A stretch of 14,284 bases of DNA from DYKG01 sp964596185 (lineage in GTDB: Bacteria > Muiribacteriota > Ozemobacteria > Ozemobacterales > Ozemobacteraceae). The notes under the pieces are model-generated. The model was not told where the DNA came from. It was given only the letters and a program-made list of their open reading frames with translations, and did no database searches. A program made the translations under genes and the position numbers. The stretch is from the NCBI GenBank assembly GCA_964596185.1, contig CAZQUE010000105.1, forward strand, positions 1-14,284, written 5' to 3'. Each line of letters begins with the position of its first letter. Positions within the stretch are counted from its first letter, which is position 1. This document shows positions 7,745-13,535 of this stretch, piece after piece.

Positions 7745-8917
7745 TCAATTGAGGTATTCCTTGCCCTTCATGATGTGGGTCTTGATGAATTCATAGCGCT
7801 GCATATCCATGGTTAGACCGGAGTTCGAGACAAACTTGCCGTTGCGGATCGAGCCGCCCTGCCAGTAAACGCGAACTGATTCAGCCATGTCTTCGGCAGG
7901 CTGGGTCTTTCCGTAGCCTGTCGGACTCGAGGCGCAGTTGAAAGAGCTGCGCCAGGCGTTGTAAATCTGCGGGTAAGTATTCTGGAAGCAGTGAGTCATT
8001 TCATGGACAAGTGTGCCCTGGAAGTTGCGCTTGAGAGCATACATTTGTTCTTCGGTGGTCGGCGCGCGGCCGTAAGCAGCTACCAGTGAGTTATACAGAC
8101 CCTGGGTCATTTTGGTGCTCAGATCCATCATGTGGACGATGCGCTGTGGAACGATAACGTAGCCGAGAACTGAGGGGGGCGCGAATGAAGGAGCCGGACC
8201 ATCACGCAGTACTTTTTGGGTAGCATCGCGGAAAAATGAAGGCAAAGAAGCAAAGGCTTCGTCGGCGGCGTTGATCTGGTTGATACTCCAGGTTGCCCGG
8301 TCGCCGTCGGCGCAGTCGATGTTGTATTTCTGTTTGATGTAGGAGCGCATGCCGGCGACATCGTCGGGTTTTTGTGTGCCGGTGCCGGTTGAGGTCGAGG
8401 TGCCAGTGGAAGTAGAAGTACCGGTAGAGGTTGCCGTGCCGGTTGAAGTACTGGTGCCGGTGGAAGTGCCAGTAGAAGTTCCGGTCGATGTGGCAGTACC
8501 CGTAGAGGTTGAGGTGCCAGTGGAGGTAGAGGTACCGGTTGATGTGCTGGTGCCGGTAGAGGTTCCTGTGGGGGGCGGTTTCGGAATTATTTTATCACAG
8601 GGAATGACGACGATGACTATTCTGGCGCCGCACATTTTTCCGGTGAGAATACGCATGATGCGATTAACAATGTTTTGTAGGCGGTTGAGGGCTTCCTGTT
8701 GGGCTGGGATGCCGGTTGGTTCCGGAACATCAACTATTTCCGGATCCTGTTGATCTTCGACATAATTAACCTGATCTTCATCGGTTACTGCCGATGAGCC
8801 TTGATTGCCGGCCTGATAAATCGTATCGAGATAGCTTTCGCTCTGAGCGAAGCCGGTCAAAGAAAACGCAAGGCAGAACATAATCACCAGAATTCCGGGA
8901 ATTAAGCGCCTGTTCAT
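7745..8917 (-). CDS. Secreted ATLF/M34-like zinc metallopeptidase with Thr/Gly/Ser linker
   Basis: A 390-aa protein. Signal peptide is about residues 1-24 (cleavage near GFA-QSE), then SYLDTIYQ. A helical or hydrophobic section (76-110) is followed by a 65-residue Thr/Gly/Ser repeat (117-181) and a C-terminal peptidase domain (about 186-390). Catalytic features: HEMTH at 305-309 (His305 and His309 bind zinc, Glu306 is the base). GYGKTQPAEDMAES (334-347) lines up residue by residue with the recalled lethal factor segment containing Tyr728 and zinc ligand Glu735, giving Tyr335 and Glu342 here. A closing RYEFIKTHIM helix follows. Family membership is inferred from these motifs; substrate is unknown and no toxin role is implied. 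GGAGGG 6 nt upstream selects ATG 8917 over the ATG at 8941. Confidence 0.8.
   Translation of the reverse strand: MNRRLIPGILVIMFCLAFSLTGFAQSESYLDTIYQAGNQGSSAVTDEDQVNYVEDQQDPEIVDVPEPTGIPAQQEALNRLQNIVNRIMRILTGKMCGARIVIVVIPCDKIIPKPPPTGTSTGTSTSTGTSTSTGTSTSTGTATSTGTSTGTSTGTSTSTGTATSTGTSTSTGTSTSTGTGTQKPDDVAGMRSYIKQKYNIDCADGDRATWSINQINAADEAFASLPSFFRDATQKVLRDGPAPSFAPPSVLGYVIVPQRIVHMMDLSTKMTQGLYNSLVAAYGRAPTTEEQMYALKRNFQGTLVHEMTHCFQNTYPQIYNAWRSSFNCASSPTGYGKTQPAEDMAESVRVYWQGGSIRNGKFVSNSGLTMDMQRYEFIKTHIMKGKEYLN
8375..8569 (-). repeat. In-frame TGTSTS-type coding repeat (18-nt unit)
   Basis: About twelve units of TGTSTS, TGTATS or shortened TGTS encode residues 117-181 of the metallopeptidase. Unit length is 18 nt or 12 nt. 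Synonymous codons differ between units, so the array is not a fresh copy-paste expansion and selection appears to hold the amino acid pattern. It probably acts as a flexible, possibly O-glycosylated stalk between the N-terminal part and the peptidase domain. Confidence 0.9.
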
Positions 8918-8923
8918 AATAAA

Positions 8924-8929
8924 CCCTCC
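8924..8929 (-). promoter_or_regulatory. Strong ribosome binding site of the metallopeptidase gene
   Basis: GGAGGG on the minus strand, 6 nt before ATG 8917. Its position rules out the more upstream in-frame ATG at 8941. Confidence 0.85.
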
Positions 8930-8953
8930 ACCGTAGTACATTAGCTTACTTAA

Positions 8954-8983
8954 ATTATACGAAAAAAAAGCCCTACTTGTTTC
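8954..8983 (-). promoter_or_regulatory. Candidate promoter of the zincin / pseudo-zincin operon
   Basis: A perfect minus-strand TATAAT occupies 8954-8959. The -35 is weak: GAAACA at 8978-8983 with an 18-bp spacer, or TTGAAA at 8980-8985 with 20 bp. The spacer contains a T8 run. It lies directly after the stop of the upstream prepilin-like gene. No convincing terminator hairpin is seen between them, so read-through from the pilin operon is also possible. Confidence 0.5.
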
Positions 8984-8990
8984 AAAAAAA

Positions 8991-9557
8991 TTATTTGTTC
9001 AGCTGACGGTTGAGTCTGGCGGGGAAGATGCGGGTGGAGATAGTGAAGGGTTTTTCTTTTCCTTTGGGGGTTGTGAGAGTGGTTTCCAGTTTGAGACTTA
9101 TGCGCACGGTTCCTGATGCCGGGCCTGAAAATGTTTCAATTTCGGTGTTCCAACTCATCGAAGCAATATGATCCTTGATCAGGGTCTTGGCTGAGGCGGT
9201 TCCGGCAGCTCTCGACAGGTCAAAACCTTCCCGCGAGCTGGTGATGCTGTAAACTACCGGAATTATTTTTCCTTCTCGGTTGTCGTAAACGTTGAAACTG
9301 AGCTGATTTGTTTCGACGGAAAACTGTTTGCCTGAATCCATGGTTTTCGGGTTCAAAACTGCATTGTTCATGTCGCTGCGCAAACGGGCAAGAAACATCG
9401 CCGTTTCCTGCAGCAGAATTGCGCCGCTTTCACTTTTGCTGTAGCCCTGGCGAAAATTGCTGAATACGCTTATCGCAACGGCGAGAAAAAGGGCGACCAC
9501 CCCGCAGACTACGAGGATTTCTACCATTGTGAAAGCTTTTTTGTCAGTTTTCTTCAT
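8991..9557 (-). CDS. Prepilin-like protein, GspJ/PulJ-like minor pseudopilin
   Basis: A 188-aa protein with a class III (prepilin) signal: basic leader MKKTDKKA, then FTMVEILVVCGVVALFLAVAI with the conserved Glu at +5. The predicted cleavage is after Ala8 rather than the usual Gly. The globular part (about 40-188) holds NREGKIIPVVYSI, which resembles the strand pattern of J-type minor pseudopilins. Family knowledge: J caps the tip of the type II secretion pseudopilus with I and K; similar proteins prime type IV pili. It is last of three overlapping genes (14-bp overlap with the I-like gene). The J assignment over a general minor pilin is moderate. Confidence 0.7.
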   Translation of the reverse strand: MKKTDKKAFTMVEILVVCGVVALFLAVAISVFSNFRQGYSKSESGAILLQETAMFLARLRSDMNNAVLNPKTMDSGKQFSVETNQLSFNVYDNREGKIIPVVYSITSSREGFDLSRAAGTASAKTLIKDHIASMSWNTEIETFSGPASGTVRISLKLETTLTTPKGKEKPFTISTRIFPARLNRQLNK

Positions 9558-9984
9558 TGGCTACCAGAGTTTTTAGCGAAAATTTTCGTTCACGTTTTTC
9601 TGTTTTTGAAGCAGGAAAAACCATGTTGACCACTATTTTTTTAAATTTTACGCGATTGTTTTTGATCACTTCAGTGACGATGACTTCTGGCTTGAAGTCT
9701 GGATTGACCGAGACATTGAATGGTATGACGAGCTGTCGCTCAGGGTCTTCGTCGCAAATGTCAGCGCTCGAAAAAGTGCCAATGGGGATATGGCGAAAAG
9801 GCAGAGAAATCATCTGCTCGATGATTTCCAGGGCGGCGGTATGGGCACGAAACTCATTTTCCGAAATCATGACGTTGCGATTGCCAGAAGAGAATGTGAA
9901 AAAAACCGGCACGAGAATCAGGCCTAGAATACCCATCGAAATTAGTATTTCAACCAGTGATATGCCGCGATTATTATTATTCAT
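9544..9984 (-). CDS. Prepilin-like protein, GspI/PilV-like minor pseudopilin
   Basis: A 146-aa protein starting at ATG 9984: the short leader MNNNNRG precedes the cleavage site, followed by ISLVEILISMGILGLILVPVFF with Glu at +5 (Glu12). A longer open frame upstream (to 10101) would put 39 unrelated residues before the leader and is rejected. The small size and ALEIIEQM after the helix fit GspI or PilV-like minor pilins. It overlaps the preceding K-like gene by 8 bp and the J-like gene by 14 bp, so translation of the three is probably coupled. The next step in its path would be processing by a PilD-type peptidase, not encoded in this window. Confidence 0.75.
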   Translation of the reverse strand: MNNNNRGISLVEILISMGILGLILVPVFFTFSSGNRNVMISENEFRAHTAALEIIEQMISLPFRHIPIGTFSSADICDEDPERQLVIPFNVSVNPDFKPEVIVTEVIKNNRVKFKKIVVNMVFPASKTEKRERKFSLKTLVANEEN

Positions 9985-12091
9985 TCCAGTAAGAGTCCTG
10001 CTCTTCGAGATAGGGCCGGTAAAACTGTTTGTAGTTCTCGCCGGTCGGGTCCTGTGCCTGGCGAAAGCGCAATGTTCCGCCCTGAAAGCGATGATCGGCA
10101 AAAATCGATGCTAGACAGAGGTTGCCGAGCAGGTCGATTCGCGAGCTGTAGCTAAGTTCGGCTTTTGGTGCGATCAGGTTAAGATGATTGGGCTGCACCG
10201 AGGAAAAGGTTACCGAGTCCGCTTCAGGCGCGACAAGAGTTAGCGCTTCTTCGGCAGAGTCGCATACCGCGCCACGAAGAACCAGATTGCCCTGTTCGAG
10301 AATGATCATGCCGCCGCCCCTGATTTTCATCGGAATTGCCTTGCCGGCGGGTGGAAAAATGAAATCGAGCTTGCGTGGATTTTTGACGCGAACGATCAGA
10401 TTGAGTTCCAGTTCATCCTGTTCGTTGGTAAAGCGTTCCCAGAAAGCACCGATGTCTTTGACCTCGACCTGAGTGCGGTTGTCTAGAAGATTACAAACAG
10501 CTTTCGGATCGACCCGGCCTTTGAAGTAGGTGTGGCCGGTGGAATTTTCGATGCTCAGGTTATTGCCGTTGTCCTGTTGCAAAACCTGGTTTTCTGAAGG
10601 GAAAACCCTGCTGGGCACAGAGTTGTAGATATCCTGAAGCGAATTGTAGGAGTAGATGTAAGGCAACTCGCTGATTCGGCTCATAATGCTGGCGTAGTCG
10701 GCGTAATTGCGGCAAATCATGCCGGATTTGAGCATGGGCCCACCGAATTGGCGCTTGAGCACATCGCCTATTTCAACCGAGTTGTTGTAGTTGTTTTCGC
10801 TTTTTGAAGGAACCAGATAAAGTGGCGGTGGGTTTACATTGGCGAACATTTCCTGGACATCGGCTTCGTCGGGGGTAATTTCGAGGTTGGCGAAGCGTGG
10901 AAAAGCAGTGACGACCGGCCCGAAAACTCTGGTTCGCGATTGAAAACCTTTGCGGGCATCGCCAAAAAGGTGAAGAATTGAAGATTTCGAAGTGTAAAGC
11001 TGTTTTTCGCCTTCGGAAAGAATGTTGCCTTCATACATTGCATCAGTTTCTTTGCGGTTGCTGCGGTCGTGGAAGCCATCGAGAACGAAGCTGTGGGCAA
11101 AGCTGTAGCTGACGCTGCGAACTGACTGGGAACTCAAATCCCAGGGGATTTGCAATGAATTGCGCATTTTTTCAGGAAGATTGCCGCCTGGGGTAGAGAA
11201 TTTGATCGGAGTGAATTGAAAGCTATTGCTGATATCGTAAAAATGAAAGATCTCCCCGAGTTCGCCGGCCCCAGAAGTCAGGTTCAGCCGAATTTTTTTG
11301 GGGCCGAGATAGATCCAGCCGCGCTTTTTCCAGATATCGGCGGCCTTTTCCTGTTTGATAATATCGCCGATATTGCCGCTTTCAAAAGGGCTTTCCGGGG
11401 TGGCGTGATTGTAACAGATCAGCGGTTTGGCGCCATCGGCGACAGTGCCGCGATAATCATTGCGGATCAGATTGAAAGCTGCTTCACCGTTGCGTGAGGC
11501 ATTGGCGACATGCAGGGTGAATTTGCTCAGGGGGCCGGGCAAAATGCTGGCAACCTTGATTTGGCGTTGCACGCTCAGAGTGCGTTGTGAATTTTTGTAG
11601 GTCGCTGTAGATTCGATTGTCAGCCAGCCTTCTTTGCTGATCGGGTCATTCCATTGGCCTGGGTTGGTTTCATTGAGTCGACAGCGGCGCAGCCAGACTT
11701 CGACACGGATTGTCGCTTCTTTGGGGTCTACTTCCCGGGCGAAACTTTCCAGTTCTGCGTTCCAGGTGTCGTCCAGAAGGTCGTTGATACTGGTGTCTTC
11801 AATGTCGCCGGGCTGCAAAAGCAGCTGTTTCAGCTTTGATTGCTGATTGCCATTGTTAAATTCACGTGAAATAGCTTCGCGAACAGTGCCAATACATGAA
11901 TTAATGCCTGCTTCTGCAAGAAAATGGGCTATTTCGCCATTGACGATGTTTTGAATTCCCTGATGCTGATGTCCGGAAAAAGTGAATAGAGAAACTGCCA
12001 GAATCAGCATGACCGTGCCGATAATCAGGGCGAACATAATGGCAAAGCCGTTTCTGGGACTTAGGTATGCTTTTTGATCAAAAAGATTCAT
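9977..12091 (-). CDS. Large prepilin-like protein, GspK/PilX-like
   Basis: A 704-aa protein. The N-terminus carries SPRNG then FAIMFALIIGTVMLILAVSLF: prepilin cleavage after Gly15 and a membrane helix, but Phe instead of Glu at +5, as in GspK and PilX-like proteins. AHFLAEAGINSCI after the helix is typical of that group. GspK is usually about 330 aa, so this is about twice as long. The C-terminal part (about 590-670) has alternating hydrophobic strands (MIILEQGNLVLRG, LNLIAPKAELSY) suggestive of a beta-helix or repeated beta domain. ATG 12091 is chosen because the predicted transcription start (about 12112) excludes the longer ATG at 12115. First gene of the K-I-J operon; probably the pilus or pseudopilus tip. 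Confidence 0.7.
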   Translation of the reverse strand: MNLFDQKAYLSPRNGFAIMFALIIGTVMLILAVSLFTFSGHQHQGIQNIVNGEIAHFLAEAGINSCIGTVREAISREFNNGNQQSKLKQLLLQPGDIEDTSINDLLDDTWNAELESFAREVDPKEATIRVEVWLRRCRLNETNPGQWNDPISKEGWLTIESTATYKNSQRTLSVQRQIKVASILPGPLSKFTLHVANASRNGEAAFNLIRNDYRGTVADGAKPLICYNHATPESPFESGNIGDIIKQEKAADIWKKRGWIYLGPKKIRLNLTSGAGELGEIFHFYDISNSFQFTPIKFSTPGGNLPEKMRNSLQIPWDLSSQSVRSVSYSFAHSFVLDGFHDRSNRKETDAMYEGNILSEGEKQLYTSKSSILHLFGDARKGFQSRTRVFGPVVTAFPRFANLEITPDEADVQEMFANVNPPPLYLVPSKSENNYNNSVEIGDVLKRQFGGPMLKSGMICRNYADYASIMSRISELPYIYSYNSLQDIYNSVPSRVFPSENQVLQQDNGNNLSIENSTGHTYFKGRVDPKAVCNLLDNRTQVEVKDIGAFWERFTNEQDELELNLIVRVKNPRKLDFIFPPAGKAIPMKIRGGGMIILEQGNLVLRGAVCDSAEEALTLVAPEADSVTFSSVQPNHLNLIAPKAELSYSSRIDLLGNLCLASIFADHRFQGGTLRFRQAQDPTGENYKQFYRPYLEEQDSYWNE

Positions 12092-12118
12092 GTTTATGAC
12101 AAGCTCTGGTAACATATT

Positions 12119-12148
12119 AATATTCGCAGTGTTGTGCCTTTATGTCAA
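12119..12148 (-). promoter_or_regulatory. Candidate promoter of the prepilin-like K-I-J operon
   Basis: A perfect minus-strand TTGACA at 12143-12148, an 18-bp spacer, then AATATT at 12119-12124 (four of six). The predicted start near 12112 falls just inside the ATG at 12115, favouring translation from ATG 12091. No clear Shine-Dalgarno sequence precedes that ATG. Confidence 0.5.
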
Positions 12149-12153
12149 CGCCT

Positions 12154-12183
12154 TTGCCAATAACCGCGAAAGTCTGGTAAATT
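12154..12183 (+). promoter_or_regulatory. Candidate promoter of the secreted OB-like protein gene
   Basis: TTGCCA at 12154-12159 (five of six), an 18-bp spacer, and TAAATT at 12178-12183 preceded by TG at 12175-12176 (extended -10). It is divergent from the pilin operon promoter, whose -35 lies only 5 bp away, so the two may compete or be co-regulated. Confidence 0.4.
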
Positions 12184-12228
12184 TAAAAGTGAACCATATC
12201 TGCCGGTCGATCGAAATCGGAGGAAAAA

Positions 12229-12702
12229 ATGAAAAAGTTCTATCTGGTATTGTTGATGATTGCCATTGCTATCGGAGGATCAGCCATGATTGAAACGCTC
12301 AGTCTTCAGGAGCTTGCCGCCGGTTCAGACCTGATTGTTACGGCGACCATGCTTGGTGTTAAAGAAACGGGAAAGACTCCGGAGGGTGTTGAAATCTGTG
12401 CAAATCTTGCCGAAATAGCTCAGGTTTTTAAAGGCGACCTCAAACCGGGCGATAAGATCAAGATCAAAACTTTCCCCGGCTTTGAAGATGGGGTGGCGTT
12501 CGCCAAGGATAAAAATTACCTGCTATTTTTGCAGAAGCAGGAAAACTATTATCTGGTCACCAACTCTGTCCAGGGTTCCTGGGAAATCGATGCTGATGCA
12601 AAATTCCTGGGCATGGGCACCGGCTTCAGCCTTGACGACGTAAAAAAAGCGATCGAAGCAAAGCCTTTGCCTAAAACCCCCGTGCCTGACCTGCAACTTT
12701 AA
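12229..12702 (+). CDS. Small secreted protein of unknown function (OB-fold-like pattern)
   Basis: A 157-aa protein with a clear signal peptide (about residues 1-19) and a near-ideal ribosome binding site (GGAGG at 12219-12223, 5 nt before the ATG). The mature part reads LQELAAGSDLIVTATML, then AEIAQVFKGDLKPGDKIKI and NYLLFLQKQENYYLV. This strand order resembles a widespread family of secreted OB-fold-like domains in which a surface-exposed barrel follows the pattern 'SDLIV ... VFKG ... YLLFL'; that is a resemblance from memory, not an assignment. No cysteines or catalytic motif suggest an enzyme. The C-terminus is proline-rich. It is followed at 82 bp by another secreted protein gene on the same strand. 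Confidence 0.7.
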   Translation: MKKFYLVLLMIAIAIGGSAMIETLSLQELAAGSDLIVTATMLGVKETGKTPEGVEICANLAEIAQVFKGDLKPGDKIKIKTFPGFEDGVAFAKDKNYLLFLQKQENYYLVTNSVQGSWEIDADAKFLGMGTGFSLDDVKKAIEAKPLPKTPVPDLQL

Positions 12703-12709
12703 AGACAGT

Positions 12710-12752
12710 TTGGCATTAGTTTTTTCGATATCATAAAAACTTTGATCAAAGT
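12710..12752 (+). promoter_or_regulatory. Weak candidate promoter with 14-bp palindrome at the start site
   Basis: TTGGCA at 12710-12715 (five of six), an 18-bp spacer, and TAAAAA at 12734-12739 (four of six). The perfect palindrome ACTTTGATCAAAGT at 12739-12752 covers the predicted transcription start (about 12746), a position expected for a repressor operator. Both calls are tentative in AT-rich intergenic DNA. Confidence 0.3.
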
Positions 12753-12784
12753 GGCTTAACAGAAAAGGAAGCTGGAATAGCATT

Positions 12785-13483
12785 ATGAAAAGGGTCTTTC
12801 TGCTTGTTCTTTTTATGGTTCTGAGTTCTTATTCTGCGGTTTTTGCTGATTCCTGGGCCATGCCAACAGAAACAAGTTTCACTTCAGAAAATGCTCGTTA
12901 CATTCTGCAGGTTTCGCCGGAAAAGCCTAAATTTTCAGGCAGTAGAAACCCTACTCTGATCGAGGATAGATTCTCCCCGTCAGTTCATGAAGATAAAGCT
13001 GCCTCCACGGAAATTTCAACTTCGCCGATTGGCCTGACTATACCAGGGGACCCGAACACAGCCGAAAATGAGCCAGAAAAAGAAGGCCCGGCCCTGGCAA
13101 AGCTATTTTTTGTCGATGAAAATTCAAACAAGAGTCTGATTTGGGAAAGAAATCTGGTTAATCCAATGTTTCCGGTGAAGTGCAAGATTGCTGATTCCGG
13201 TAAATTTGTCGCTACCTTCGATGATTGGGGAAGTCTTGGTTACAAAAATGCGGTTGTCGTTTACGGAGAAGAAGGAAAATTTATCAAAAGCTTTGCTTTG
13301 GAGGATATTTTAAGCAAATCTGAAATAAGTGTTTTGCCGGTGAGCATTTCATCACGGCCATGGCTCAGCTTTGCGAAATTTGAAGAAAACGAAGGTGAAA
13401 CTTGGCTTATCGTTGCAACCTATGCGGGTGAGAAGAGAATCAATCTTGATAAACTGATGCTTGAAGGAGCCTGCTTTAAATAA
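12785..13483 (+). CDS. Secreted protein of unknown function
   Basis: A 232-aa protein with a signal peptide (about 1-21, cleavage near VFA-DSW). The mature start DSWAMPTETSFTSENARYILQVSP, a variable acidic stretch (about 64-104), and LIWERNLVNPMFPVKCKIADSGKF followed by VATFDDWGSLGYKNAVVVYG resemble a family of exported bacterial proteins in which a beta-rich domain reports 'value, label, current state'; the function of that family is not known to me. No catalytic motif is visible. The ribosome binding site is weak (GGA 8 nt before the ATG, or AAGGAA farther away). It ends directly at a strong bidirectional terminator and may be transcribed with the preceding gene or from its own promoter. 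Confidence 0.75.
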   Translation: MKRVFLLVLFMVLSSYSAVFADSWAMPTETSFTSENARYILQVSPEKPKFSGSRNPTLIEDRFSPSVHEDKAASTEISTSPIGLTIPGDPNTAENEPEKEGPALAKLFFVDENSNKSLIWERNLVNPMFPVKCKIADSGKFVATFDDWGSLGYKNAVVVYGEEGKFIKSFALEDILSKSEISVLPVSISSRPWLSFAKFEENEGETWLIVATYAGEKRINLDKLMLEGACFK

Positions 13484-13521
13484 AATAAGACCAATTCCGA
13501 ACAATTGAATTGGTCTTATTT
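13483..13521. terminator. Bidirectional intrinsic terminator
   Basis: A perfect 15-bp stem (13483-13497 against 13507-13521) with a 9-nt loop, between convergent genes. A/T-rich arm ends supply a T-rich tail on both strands (TTATTTATT on plus, TTATTTTATTT on minus). The last base of the upstream stop codon is the first base of the stem. Confidence 0.85.
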
Positions 13522-13535
13522 ATTAAAGTTGTGGT

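Noticed and set aside
7731..7748. Longer start (TTG) for the pseudo-zincin gene
   Set aside because: It overlaps the ribosome binding site and would place extra residues before a normal signal peptide.
8375..8569. Possible CRISPR or tandem-repeat array
   Set aside because: The repeats are in frame in a clear coding gene with synonymous variation and have no spacers.
8349..8753. A plus-strand open frame with VEVPVEV repeats
   Set aside because: It is the reverse-strand shadow of the Thr/Gly/Ser repeat in the metallopeptidase gene.
9985..10101. Longer N-terminus for the I-like prepilin gene
   Set aside because: The added 39 residues overlap the K-like gene and would displace the short leader needed by prepilin peptidase.
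9557..10114. A 185-codon plus-strand open frame
   Set aside because: It is antisense to the prepilin-like genes that have clear class III signals.
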